Shown here one piece after another: positions 31,853-43,199 of a stretch of 64,000 nt of DNA; the first letter of the stretch is position 1, and each line of letters starts with the position of its first letter. The position numbers and the translations under genes are program-made. This DNA is from Actinernus sp. WN-2022 (taxonomy: Eukaryota; Cnidaria; Anthozoa; Actiniaria; Actinernidae): assembly GCA_030867875.1 (NCBI GenBank), contig JAOWCC010000577.1, positions 76,675,740 through 76,739,739 of the forward strand, given 5' to 3'. Under the pieces are notes generated by a model, which ran no database searches, was not told where the DNA came from, and worked only from the letters and a program-made list of their open reading frames with translations.

Positions 31853-32729
31853 CACAGGCTAACCATCCTCACATTTTGTGTATTCAGTCATTGATATCAT
31901 GTCTTTCTCTTAATACATTATTTCTTAGCAGAGTCCTCGAAACTCACTCATGTAAACCGATTGTGAAATAAAATGTCGTTTTGAGTTGATTCTGCTGTGT
32001 ATATTTTGATTTAGTTGGTTGTTTACACGCGCGTTCATAATACAGCTCGGGCTTCCTGTGGCTCAGATTGTTTACATACATCATCTCGCTAGTACATCCA
32101 TGGCCGCCAAGCGAGGCACAGGAGACTTTTTGCCGAAAAACGAAAACTTCTAGGTTCTCGTTTCCCCCGTAACCTTCAAAATGATGGAAAACAGTAAATG
32201 AGCTAAGTTTTTCGTGATAATTAACGGCGATATCGAGTGGCACGCACTCGCAAAAGCTTCCGATTTGGTTACCTGCCTTGTGTAATTGAATGTACTGATA
32301 CGATACTCAGCGAGATGGGCCACAGGAAGCCCGAGCGGTATGTAAATAGCCTGAGCTACAGGAAGCCCGAGCAGTATTATGAGCACGCGCTTAAACAACC
32401 AACTAAATAGCCCACTTCCGCGATATGCTTTACTTGTCACGCACAGAGGATTCAATACGAGGCTCCGGGCTAAATTAAATTGATTATTTTCTCTGTGAAG
32501 AGAATAAATTTAATTGAGCACGGAGCCTCGTATTGAATCCTTTGTGCGTGACAAATAAAGCATATCGCGGAAGTGGGCTATCAACACATACACAGCAGAA
32601 TCACATCAAAACGATTGTTTTCATAATCGGTTACATGAGTGAGATTCGGGGACTCTAAGAAATAGTGGATTAACAGAAAGACAGGATATCAATGACAAAT
32701 ACACAAAATGTGATGATGGTTAGCCTGTG
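31853..32729. mobile_element. palindromic element with a nested MITE
   Basis: Outer arms of about 150 bp (31853-32010 and 32583-32729) share CAGGCTAACCAT, ACATTTTGTGTATT and TTCTGCTGTGTAT. The inverted match then continues as a second near-perfect palindrome (32407-32582, TAGCCCACTTCCGCGATATG) centred near 32490. Left and right arms are contiguous only after removing the insert at 32011-32406. Confidence 0.8.
32011..32406. mobile_element. 396-bp MITE inserted in a palindrome, AT target
   Basis: TTAGTTGGTTGTTTA at 32011 is mirrored by TAAACAACCAACTAA ending at 32406. Homology continues through TCATAATAC and GCTCGGGCTTCCTGT. The last motif appears a third time near 32312-32337. The host palindrome reads TTGAT|AGCCC without the insert, implying an AT dinucleotide duplication (32009-32010, 32407-32408). 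Confidence 0.8.
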
Positions 32730-33680
32730 CACACAACATATTTTGTTTGACGAAACACTCGGAATTTAAGGATTTTTTTACACATTCTACTGGAATATCA
32801 TTAAGTCTGATGAAAGCTTAAATCAGCACTTTCTCGAAGAACCGAGTCTGAGCAAAGTTCATTCGCTTGGAAATACGCTTCGCTTCTCGTTTGGAGGATG
32901 GACGAAAATTGTTCAAGTGACTTAAAAGGGTTGACATTCTAAAAAGGGCTAGTGTAGAGTCACCGGTCAGAAGCGTATTAATAATAATAATAACTAACGA
33001 TTATCATAGAAATAATACAATAATTAAATACATAAGTAATTAATATTTGGTATGTAGCGAATAGCAAAGGGAATAAAAAACAGCCTATCTTATATAATTT
33101 CGCCCAAATAGTTTACATCTTTGAGTTATTACCCGCACAAGTGAAGTTCAGCGGGGTTAATTAAGCCGTTTTGAAATTTTGTTTCGGCTCTCATTTCTCT
33201 TCATGAACGTTGATTTCAACCAAACAAAATAGACCATCTGCAGATTCTTATGAATACCATTTTGGCGTAAACCCCATGTCACTACGACGTTCCTTTCTAT
33301 CCGTTAGAATATACCTTTGTTTTGGCTAAGCGAGGCCTGGGAAACGACTTTAAGTAAATTATTAGTTCTCATCAGTCTCAATATTTAGAACTTGAAATCC
33401 AAGAAACTGATCAGTTTTGTCATGACCGACATACGAACCAGGTTCTGCTAGCACAAATAAGACATCAAATTTCTAGGGAGGCGGGGTAGGAAATATTTCT
33501 CATCCTCCTTTCCTGCCTAGACGATATTTAAGCTGGCTGTTATTCAAGCTCCTCTGTGAATCGGCCGTGTGTTTGAAGTCGTTCTGCGTTGTTTGGTTTT
33601 TCTATTATCTCGAAAAGTAATCTGACCTCGGAAACTTAGACCTAACTGTTGTGGCTTACTGTATTTTGCGAAATTAATTA
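32730..33680. other. non-coding stretch, no gene seen
   Basis: AT-rich, with a short run of AATAATAAT near 32980. No ORF, RNA or repeat structure that I can support. Confidence 0.45.
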
Positions 33681-33689
33681 AGGGATTTA

Positions 33690-33830
33690 GAGCTGAGCGA
33701 AGTGGAGAACAGAAGAGAACTCAACCAGGACTAGCGTATGGACATGATTACAAATGAACCTAACCAAATGAACCGAGAAAACTAAACCGAACCAGATAGA
33801 CCGACTACTGGATACAGCTTACGGACCCAA
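33690..33830. repeat. GAACTGAACCGA-type low-complexity repeat
   Basis: Irregular reiteration of AACCGA / GAACTGA words. A matching tract, in the same orientation, lies at about 35150-35520 on the other side of the TTAA element. Confidence 0.55.
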
Positions 33831-33881
33831 TAATTGCTGGACTTCAGAGGACGCTTGGAACAAAAATATACCCTGCCCCCC

Positions 33882-35130
33882 GATTCAAACGTCGAACTTT
33901 TCATGCGCCGAACGAAAATAAAACAAAAGATGATCAGACGGCGTCTTTGATCTCATTAAGGTGGCTCGCCTGGATTTTCCACGGACGCACCATACCCACT
34001 TCGAACGGCTGATACTCCACTCTCAGAGCACGGTCGGGCTAGCCACTTCACCCATTTACTAAAAATAGAATAAACTTTATAAAAATGTAGGTTTGTTTGA
34101 CATCGGTGCTACCATAGCAACACAGCGTCGACGTCATGTATTTTACATATCATCAATTTTCTCGAAATCTAGACCTAAACTTTTAAAACGACCTAGTGTT
34201 CCTTGTAGTCTAAATGTAGGCCTTCAGGACTGCAAAGTTTAAAATAATTGTATGAGAGCGTTTTCGAAAAAAATTGGGTTGAATATTTTCATTCAAAAAT
34301 AAACAATTCGCCTTACTTCCTGTTTAGTCGTCGAGAACTGTATTTTCCGGACCGATTCAAGCGATATTTTTAGCATATTTCATACCTGTGGCATAGGACT
34401 ACTTCCCATGAAAATTTCATTCCATTTGCTTTATTCGATTTCAGTTTATGGAATCATAAGTAATGTCATAAATATGCTCAATTTACTCAAAATAGTAACG
34501 TATTTGCTAAGGAAGCTGTAATTCGAAAACTAGTCGATAAATATTATTTTTAATCTTTTCACCTAAAATTCAACATGTACTACCCTGGCCCTGTAAATTT
34601 CAAGAGCATTGAATCATTTTAAGGGCGCGAAATAAAAACAAAAACATAGGAAACTTTTACATTAATCCACACAACCTTCATTGCTGTATCATTTTGTTTA
34701 TAGCTTGTGTCTTTCCGAAATTTCTCTTTTGTCTAGTTCTACATACTTGTGTGCTTTAGAACTAACAAGTTCACCATGCACGCTTGCTACGCTTCGCTAC
34801 TGCCGGAACGCTCGTGCAAATTCTGTTCTTAGTACAATGACATGCAAATTAGTTAAACCATGAAGCTTGGTAGTGCGGGATGATAATGTTGAATAAGTGT
34901 GTTTTTAGTAGACCACATTTTCTAAATATCAACTAAAAACGAGATTTTGTATTAGTGATATTATAAAACCTATTGTAAATAAATATTATAAGTTATATTA
35001 TAACAGCGTTACAACTGGCAGCGTGACTATTGTACTAAGAACAGAATTTGCACGGTATGGTGCGTCCATGGAAAATCCAGGCGAGCCACCTTAATTAAGT
35101 TCAGCGCATGAAGAGTTCGACGTTTGAATC
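33882..35130. mobile_element. TTAA-flanked element nested in an inverted repeat
   Basis: The inner element 33960-35090 has 37-bp TIRs (GGTGGCTCGCCTGGATTTTC.., one mismatch) and TTAA on both sides (33956-33959, 35091-35094). Immediately outside, 33882-33913 and 35099-35130 are 32-bp inverted repeats (GATTCAAACGTCGAAC.., two mismatches). Inside, a further inverted pair GCAAATTCTGTTCTTAGTAC occurs near 34817 and 35031. No transposase was found in the 1.1-kb interior. Confidence 0.8.
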
Positions 35131-35535
35131 GGGCCTGAGTATACGAATTAAAACGTTGGAAAAGGGCACCGAATTGAACTGAGATAAGTGAACCGAGTAC
35201 ACATAATTGAGTAATTGAACCGAGTGAACTGAACTGAACTGAGTGCATGAATAGATGAAATAGAACTAGAAACCGACGAGAAACGCCAAATGAGCAGCTT
35301 ATGGAGGGACACCAAAAAATGGAGAAAATTAACTTAGTAATTAGAACCGAACAGAATGGTCTAATGGCAAATGGCTTACGGACATGAATGGAATATATAC
35401 AGAACTGGGTAAACTGCTTTACGGATTGGAAAAACAATTTATCGAACTGGAAATAACATGAACAAACTATATAGTCTGGAGTACAAAGAAGAAACATATT
35501 GAACTGGAGAAAATGATAGAACAAGAAAAACGAAC

Positions 35536-35910
35536 GGGTGCGTTCCTTTGGCCGAATTCGAATCCGGATTTCGAAACCTAAAAAGGATTTACCGTTCCTT
35601 TGAACAAACCCGAAAATAGATTTCGAATCCCTCGAATCCAACCTGAGTAAGGATTCAATCCAAATCCGTTTTTTTTTGGATTTGTAATCCAATCGTTCCA
35701 TTAGGAAAGGATTCGAAAATAATATAGACGGGCAGCGGTTTTCAAAAAGTTCCGCTTGGCGGCCGCCGTGTTTGTTTCGCATACTTGCATGACTTGTCTT
35801 GTCAGTTGTCATGGTAATAAATCCGTTTCTGGATTTTGCGTTCTTTGAATACCACAAATCCGAAAGTCCATCACGAATCCGTTTTTGAATTGGACCAAAG
35901 GAACGCACCC
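35536..35910. mobile_element. MITE family B, copy 1 (GGGTGCGTTCC termini)
   Basis: GGGTGCGTTCCTTTGG at 35536 is mirrored by CCAAAGGAACGCACCC ending at 35910. The interior is rich in inverted GGATTTCG / CGAATCC words. A minus-strand open frame of 293 codons (35027-35908) runs through it, but I regard that as non-coding. A related fragment is at 41935. Confidence 0.85.
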
Positions 35911-36015
35911 TAAATTATTACAGAGCTTTCAGTCGTAAAAATAAATTATTTCCAGGAAAAAAGTGCCCATCCGTCCCTCAAAAATGTAATGGACCATCCC
36001 TTATCCCCATAACTA

Positions 36016-36220
36016 ATAGGAGAAGGGAGTCACTATGAGCGGTTGACCACGCCTCCCCAGGGAATGAAAAATGGTGAATTTGAAGCGAACATCCCCGCAA
36101 TGTCTCCGCTATGCACCGGGCGGGGATAGGGGGATGATTTCAAATGACTGGTGTATTGCACCAGTCACCCCATTTGAAATCTCCGGATCCCCCACCCGGG
36201 GCATAGCGGAGACATTTACT
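36016..36220. repeat. palindrome and partial direct repeat
   Basis: AATGTCTCCGCTATGC (36099-36114) is perfectly mirrored at 36201-36216. Inside it are ATTTCAAATG / CATTTGAAAT and ACTGGTG..CACCAGT. The preceding 50 bp (GGAGTCACTATG..GACCACGCCTCCCC) recur in diverged form at about 36537-36590, so this is one end of a dispersed repeat. Confidence 0.7.
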
Positions 36221-38549
36221 TAATGTGACCATGAAAACCAGTGAAGTTCCTGCACCCAGGGAATTAAAATCCAAAGTCGGTGCAATTGCTGCCTCCTCCA
36301 CATGTTTGTTTAGCTGGAAGTACGAGCAAGAGCCTATCCTTAAGAGATGAAAATATAGTGAGAACACCAATATATATCGTGAGAACTCCCGATAAATGTC
36401 CCTGCATACACTTCTACGTTTAGCACATGCTCGGCAAAAAAAAACCACGTTCTCTGCCATATTAACATTTATGCAAAGTATGACAAATTAGCATGCGGCG
36501 GGAAAGTGAATCCCTCGGCTTATCCCGGCCCGACCCAGTAGGAGAGGGAAGTCACTATGGATGTTGACTGCGCCTCCCCGCAATGGTCCGGCTATGCCCT
36601 GAGCCGGCTGACTGGTGCATTATCTCTAATGGCTACTCTTTTACGGTCAACTACCCTCCGGATATCGATCGCGCTCGGTAAATCTCGCTTTATGTCAGTT
36701 CAAACATTCCTAACGAAATTTCTATGCTATCACGACTATCATTAATGGGCGAATTGTCACATTTGCAGTGTTATGGCACGTGAATCTTTTATAAATAAAC
36801 ACGAAACACGCTCACTCGTATAGCTCGTCAATTCTAAGTTTAAAGAGTGCAAGTCCCCATAAACTTCGCCACGAAGTTCGCCTTCGATAGCCGAAGACGA
36901 AGTACCGACTGAAACCGAACACGATCTTCCGTAACAGTTATTGTACTGGTTCGGTCTGTTCCTTTATGCTTTCTTCCTCTTTGCCCTCTCTGTGCACTCA
37001 TGATTTCTGTGAAATACCATGACAATGGTAACGCTAAAATTGAACTTGTCTACTGCGATATACTGATCGCACTGAAGAGCTAACTTATCGTGGTCTGCGT
37101 AGTCCTTCACAGCTGAGGCATGCAAAATCCATGAACAACATGGCATCATGTTTCACCATACCTACTGCTCAACATCAAATACTTGAAAAATGACATTCTT
37201 AATGACAGATAAGTTAATTGTGTCAACAAACCTCAGTGGGTTGCCAGGAAACTTTCAAACCATTTTTCACGGCGTTATAAATGCAAGTTTTGAAGCATGT
37301 ATTAGAAGCTCCTCTCTAGATTTTAATAGATCGGATTGAAAATTGGCATATGGCTAGATAAATGTGTTGATACAAAAAAGGTTGTCTCAGTTTTTCAATG
37401 CCTTTTTTGTTCTTTCATGTTTCTTTCTTCAACCCCTAAAAAAGGTGTTCCAGATCTTTGCAGTTGATTATTTTCGCGACGGAATAAGATATCAGAAAAG
37501 TGAGACACCCTTTTTTAGATCAATATCTCTACTTTATGAAAGTCGTTTCAGCGCGGATTTCCGTCCAATTCCCGAGGGACAGGAGCTCCAGGTATAAGGT
37601 ATGGTCAAATTGGATTAAAATCACAATAAATAAAAGAGTATTTAATAATAAGGAAAATCAAGCTGTTTTCTACAATGTATGTTTATTAAGCTTTCAGAAA
37701 ATATATACTTTGTAGGAGTTTTCTTTAATATAACGCGTGCAATTAAAAGTTTTCGGGAAGCGCTCTTGAAGGGCTCCTGATACCTTAACTTATTCTTTGG
37801 TTCATCATAAAATAAGAAATGGACAAAGTCGGCTTGTGGATCCGGTGAAATTGTTGGAAAGCGAGTCTTGGTATAATCATCCGCCATCGTTGGGGGCGAG
37901 AGTCAACTTCTTGTAGCTTACAAAGTTATTAGTATAAGTATAGCGTTAACTTCAGCTGTAATTTTGGGAATCAGACCAGATTCAAGAAGCCAAGCACGTC
38001 TATGGAACTTAAAGTGTTGTAACCTGGCGGAACTTCTAGATAAATTTGAAGCAATTGACAAAATAAAATATTGTATAATTTTTCCTGGGCGCAGGTTATA
38101 ACTGTTCAAAAGTCCCTCCTCGACTTCACGAAGAAGATTCAACGTTCTGCCGAAGTCTGTTGGTGTGTGTCGCCATGGACAATTCCACGCTGTTTTAATG
38201 CACTTGAGGTAACATCAATAAGCGAAATTTTAGCCTTAAAGAGCCTCAGTATATAAATTGTCAAACGAGAATGTTGTCACACACACATTCATCAACGCGG
38301 CAAACCCGTATTTTACCTTTAACCTGTCTTACAAAGTCGACACGGCTTCGTTCGGATTAATTTCTTTCGGCTTTCGCCCACGCTTAGAATTCTGTTTCGA
38401 CATTTAAGTTTGCTCGAGTTGTATTAATTTTCCCCGACAAGGTCAAGTAACAGACAGAAACAAAGAAGTTGATTGGTTGATTTTGACGGATGACACATGT
38501 CAGACGACACAGAAAATGAATTTATAATTTGGGGGCGTAAGGAAAACAC
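36221..38549. other. no gene that I can support
   Basis: Several short ORFs exist. The best two are on the minus strand: one at 37887 (MADDYTKTRF.., possibly a first exon with a GT donor after KNKL) and one at 38142 (LLREVEEGLLNSYNLRPG). Neither matches a family I know. Confidence 0.4.
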
Positions 38550-39668
38550 AACAACAACTTTATTACCATACAAAAAAAGTAAAGAGCAGATTCATGTATA
38601 TAAATTGACAGAAATGAGGTCATAGTTACCCAGAATAACTATAATTGAGCTAATCTAGCTGGGTAACAAACAAGAGTAATTAATAATATACTTGGTCATA
38701 ATATAATAATTTGTAAAAGAGAAAATAATAATTATAAGTCTAAGGATAAATCAGTAACTTAAGTCAACAGATATAAATATAAGCATAGCTAATCCTAAAT
38801 TAATTAGTACACTCAAAAGGGTAAACTATGGTGGTGGTTGTACTAGCAGATGGTTATTTAGCAAAATACATTGAAATGACTAGTATGAGTTAATGAAGGT
38901 GTTTTTGATTTTCTTTTTGATGGCATATTTATTTAAGCTTTTAGTATTTTCATCTATAGTATTCCAAATCTTAGCTCCAAGGAAACGTATATTAAATTTA
39001 CCATAGTTTGTCCTTATGGAGGGGATAAAGATTTTGCGGACAATCTTGTATTGTAATGATGTTTGGAGGATATAGTCTGAAAAAAGGTATTGAAGTCTGG
39101 TGGAAGGAAATTATGGTAGAACTCATAGAGGAAAATTGAATTTTGAAGATAGATTAAATCAAGAAATTTGAGGATGCCTAGTTTCTTGAACAGTGGGATA
39201 GAATGATCATCAAACTTAGAGAAGGTCATTATTTTTACAGCTTTCTTCTGCAAAGTAATTATATGTTTTAGATTGCTTTCAGAATAATATAATTGAATTA
39301 AGATGTTCCTGGGAACATAATACCTCTCGAAATCTTTTTACAAATCTCATGGATATGTCTTTTCCAGTTTAAGGAAGAGCCCATTATCACCCCAAGATAT
39401 TACATATATTCTTTTTGGATAATTGATTTATTCATAACTTTGAGACTAATTTGATGACTGACTTTCTTTTGAGGTGTATTTGTCAATATTCAGAGATAAT
39501 TGATTCGCCGATAACCATGTGTGTACTTTTGTTAATTCCTTTTTTAAATTGGTTTCTAATGTGTTTAAGTTCTTATCAGCGAGGAATAAGTTAGAATCAT
39601 CCGCAAAAAGATGGAAATCAAAAAGGCTTGAAGCAGTTACTAAAATCATTAATATAAAGAAGAAATAG
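38550..39668 (-). mobile_element. LINE 3' part (CR1/Jockey type), 5'-truncated
   Basis: Starting at about 39668 on the minus strand, frames with shifts give FHLFADDSNLFLADKNLNT (RT motif C), VHTWLSANQLSLNIDK, then from 39253 LQKKAVKIMTFSKFDDHS, LGILKFLDLIYLQNS and YNTRLSAKS. After a further shift near 39020 follow RTNYGKFNIRFLGAKIWNTI and the C-terminus near 38890. The 3' UTR ends with GTTGTTGTTGTG at about 38552-38563. The order and wording match the LINE at 44809-49150 (KIRTNLGKFTFKYTATKNW). Truncation falls just before motif C, as usual for incomplete reverse transcription. Confidence 0.85.
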
Positions 39669-41934
39669 GAGAGACACAGGGGCTTCGCTGCAAGCGCTCT
39701 CTTCCTTCTCTCAATTCCCCCTCCTCTTCCCCTCCCCCTGCGTTTACCACGCAGACTAACATCACTCCAACTTCTGTTATGCTCTGATGACGTGCGCTAA
39801 CGTCATAATTAGTAATCGAAACCGTATTCAGATCGTGTTTGTTTAATGTCTAAGCTTATCGGCGATGCCCAATCTAGCCTTGAAGGTTCGTTGCATCCGT
39901 TTGGTGAAATTAATGACTGTTAACGCATTTTCCATAAAATAGAAGTAAAATCGTATTCAACTTTAAAGCTAATATCATGTTGCTGGCTCGACACTGCTAT
40001 TCAAACGCATATTAATTCTCAAATTACGTGAATCGTATACAAAATGTCAGTATAACATAGCTACGTATAGCGCGCTTTGATTGGCTCAAAAAGCGTGTTT
40101 GATCAGAGTATATAACACTGATGTGCAAGCAGGTTTTATTGGTTTGAAATGATTGTTTGCTTTCCTCGCTCGCTTAAATCTTTATCATAAAGCAAGTAAA
40201 GAAGCTTTACCCATACATACCTCAAGTGCTGCTAACAATTTGCTAAGTAATACGTATAATAAATAACGTTTATTTAGGTAACAACTTACCGAAAACTATT
40301 ATCATGCTACATGTCTTTTGAGATATTCTTTCTACTGTTCGAAGGCAAAACACGCCACTCCAATAATAAATATTAACAGAACCTGCACTATTAAAATCAT
40401 CGCGCCCTAAAGGCCGATTAACACGATCCAGTTTTGACTTACACTGTTAAATGTAACTAGCTAACAACATGGCAGTGTTTACTATATAATAAACAGAATA
40501 CAACATGGGAATTGCGAGCGTACAGTTTCTAATCACTCACTAGCTGCGCTCACTTGTCCACTTCTGATACAAACAATTCGTGCGTCGTTAGCGGGAAATT
40601 TCCATGAAATAATATATATTCATTGCCAACGGCATTATTCAAATTAGATGAGTTATACGTTCCGGAAGTTGGGGAGATTTGTTCGCCTTTTTACAATTCC
40701 AAGCACTTCCTTCAGTACAAGACCGTATGAACTTACTCTGCAGAAAATAGCCTGATGTTGAAAAGTGATTGCCTTACAGGTTATAAGCCAAAATACATGA
40801 TGTTGCCGTGTATTTCAGAGAATTTACAGAACTTACAGATATACATAGCAGATTTCAATCCAGATTGTGTTTGAAAAGAAAACTGATACGGCAAAACTCT
40901 ATCCCAACCGTCATGTACCTTTAGCTTGTTGTTCTATAGCTCGTAGTTGGATTATTAAAACAAAACGAAAACCATTTCAATGTCGTGACACTCCAACCTG
41001 TATGTTTATGAATTCTTGTTACCTCGACACTGTAGTTTCCTGGCTGCATAACTACATCTGTTGTATAATTAAAACGTCTTTCCTTGCACAGAAGCTCTAA
41101 ATTACTGTTCACTTCAGCTGTATCACCAAGTGCATGAAACTTGAGACTGGTAGGACACTGTGGGCAGTGGATTCCTCTACAACAGAACTTGTACGACGCT
41201 GCAGCAAAGAGAAGTTAGTCTTGCGTTTAATTTAATTTCAATATTGAAGGTCAACATTTAATGATATATGCTTTGAACTCTTTCTCGAAATATTTTCAAA
41301 GTGCAAGTATTTCTTACTGGTCAAATTATTCAGTAATATGCAATATCACATCGCCCGACGAGGTTTGAAACTTTGTCTAGCTGGCCGGCCGTTTTGAACT
41401 GAGCCACTTCGTACTTTTAAATTTGCCATCTGCCATTGTAAAGCACATCAGTACAATTTCTACCAAGGCATTGTGAAAATCAGTGTTCGTTGCAAAAATT
41501 GCAATTGCAATTGAGTATCTCAACAATATTTTGCTTGACAATTTTTGAAACTTCACATCAAGACCGAAATGTGTATTGCACGATCTGCAATGAGATGAAT
41601 TTACTGCAAACCGACTTACCAAGAATGACAAGTGTCGAGCCAATATCAATGCGTGGTTTTACCTCGTTCAAGATGTTAAACTGGAGATCCCTGTAACCTG
41701 TCAAATAACGATAGAACAAGGTATATAACGATAGAACAAGGTATACATTAGTAATTAGCGATACTCAGTATTATAGTCCAATCTTTTAATGTTAGTAGGT
41801 TGTAGAGTCAGTATTAATATTATACCCAATTTGACGTTTCATGTCTTTAGAGGGAAAGCCGTTAAGGCATATGACTAAAGGGTTACAACGTTGTCGGGCT
41901 ATAGTTGTGTGCTAACATTTCTTATATCAACTAA
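39669..41934. other. non-coding stretch, no gene seen
   Basis: No ORF with recognisable content. A 20-bp tandem duplication (AACGATAGAACAAGGTATA) is at about 41706-41747. Pyrimidine-rich sequence (CTTCTCTCAATTCCCCCTCC) at about 39700-39750 abuts the LINE truncation point. Confidence 0.45.
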
Positions 41935-42130
41935 GGGTGCGTTCCTTTGGTCGAATCCAAATCCGTATTATGAATCCGAAAACGGATTTTGTGTTCCTTT
42001 GGCCGAATCCAAAGCCGGATTTCTGATCCGGTGAATCCAAAACTAGAAAGGATTCATCTGATCATGAACCGTTAATCCCAATCCCAATTCACGGATTCGT
42101 ATTCCTTCGCGTTCCTTTGGGAACAGATAC
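41935..42130. mobile_element. MITE family B, degenerate copy 2
   Basis: It begins GGGTGCGTTCCTTTGG like 35536. GTTCCTTTGG recurs near 41991 and 42111 with CCGAATCC / GGATTC words between. No matching right terminus was found, so it is truncated or rearranged. Confidence 0.7.
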
Positions 42131-42340
42131 GAAAAATGTCATTGTGTACAGCGGTCCCTACCAGTTTACCGTTCCGTGCCGAACGAAGAGCAGTCGACAT
42201 CAGCATAAAGGAAGGTGAGATTATTATATTCTTTCCTATTTTGTCTAAAAATGATTAGAACAATAACGATCGCTGATCCAGCAGCCGGTAGGACTTTGAT
42301 ATTTTGCTTTTATTATCACTGAAAATATTTGACAAGTGGC

Positions 42341-42396
42341 ATACGCGACCTCCCGCACAACAGACCGGCACTTAACCACTGAGCTAACCGGGAGGC
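42341..42396 (-). repeat. tRNA-like SINE head or tRNA-derived fragment
   Basis: On the minus strand GCCTCCCGGTTAGCTCAG is followed by TGGTTAAGTGCCGGTCTG. The block TTAGCTCAGTGG (42376-42387) matches the pol III A box/D arm. The downstream GCGGGAGGTCGCG resembles the anticodon-stem/variable region of tRNA-derived SINEs, but the B box (GGTTCGAATCC) is not intact. Not a functional tRNA. Confidence 0.55.
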
Positions 42397-42864
42397 GGTT
42401 AGTTAAACGGGAGACTAACCGGAGGCCCGTTCCAATGTAAAACACCATTAATTTTATCATGTGTCTGTTTGGTCAAGTCTGTGTGTGTCATAAGTATTCA
42501 GTTCAATAACTGAATATGAGGAATTCACTATTTCCAAGAGGCCATCACCTAAGAGGACTAATCTCCGTACCCCATGATAGTTAGTCCTGACCTGGTCTCT
42601 CTTTCGACCGCTCCGTAGACTGGAAGGTCGCGGGAAAGTGAGTCCAGTAGATATTGTATGCGCATGCTCAAAACTGCTCAATCAGAAATAAGTCAATCTC
42701 GTACCCAGACCCCATTTGTTTCTTACTGCGCATGCTCGACGAAAAAATAGGGCTCTCAGTGGAACAATCCGATCCGGAAGTCTGCGAATCACGTTTTCAC
42801 TGAGATCAGTGAGCTTCACTGCTGTTACCCCGTGCTCCTTTAGTTTAGACATTTGATCATCTAT

Positions 42865-43109
42865 TGTAGTGTATTCTCTATAATAACTCGCAAAGATTGA
42901 CATAGCTAATTTCTGATTTGATAAGGCCAATGCCGTGTTTCAATACCTTTTCGATTCTTTCACACTCTGTTAGCCCCTCGTACTAACTCGAACTCATAAC
43001 AAAATCTATGCTCGGGTACTTCCGTCCCTAGTTCCGTCACACTGATACGTCACACTAATGGTGCATAAATGTCAATGTAATTAAGCAACTGATAATATAA
43101 TCCATGAAA
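42865..43109 (-). repeat. 3' LTR of the Pao element
   Basis: Direct repeat of 55699-55948 over its whole length, with scattered substitutions and small indels. On the plus strand it begins TGTAGTGTATTC and ends CCATGAAA; the other LTR ends CCATGACA. Confidence 0.9.
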
Positions 43110-43111
43110 TA

Positions 43112-43121
43112 CTCCCCCCTT
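43112..43121 (-). other. polypurine tract of the Pao element
   Basis: On the minus strand AAGGGGGGAG lies immediately before the 3' LTR start, the position where plus-strand DNA synthesis is primed. Confidence 0.75.
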
Positions 43122-43199
43122 GACCAGTATACTGGTCAATAAGTCTTCTGAGATAATCTGCATCAAGTACGGCACCACGTGCATGTAGGTCTGGTTGAT

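Noticed and set aside
35027..35908. Open frame of 293 codons on the minus strand
   Set aside because: It runs across MITE family B, its right TIR-like words and part of the neighbouring TTAA element. Its composition follows the repeated GGATTTCG words, it has no domain, and the MITE is palindromic. Chance openness is the simpler explanation.
36140..36460. 106-aa minus-strand ORF starting MAENVVFFCRACAKRR
   Set aside because: Its C-terminal part is the 36099-36216 palindrome, and no domain is recognisable. It is more likely repeat-derived than a gene, although the start has an ATG.
42341..42396. Functional tRNA gene
   Set aside because: An A box is present, but the B box and a closed cloverleaf are not. 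It is treated as a tRNA-derived SINE fragment.
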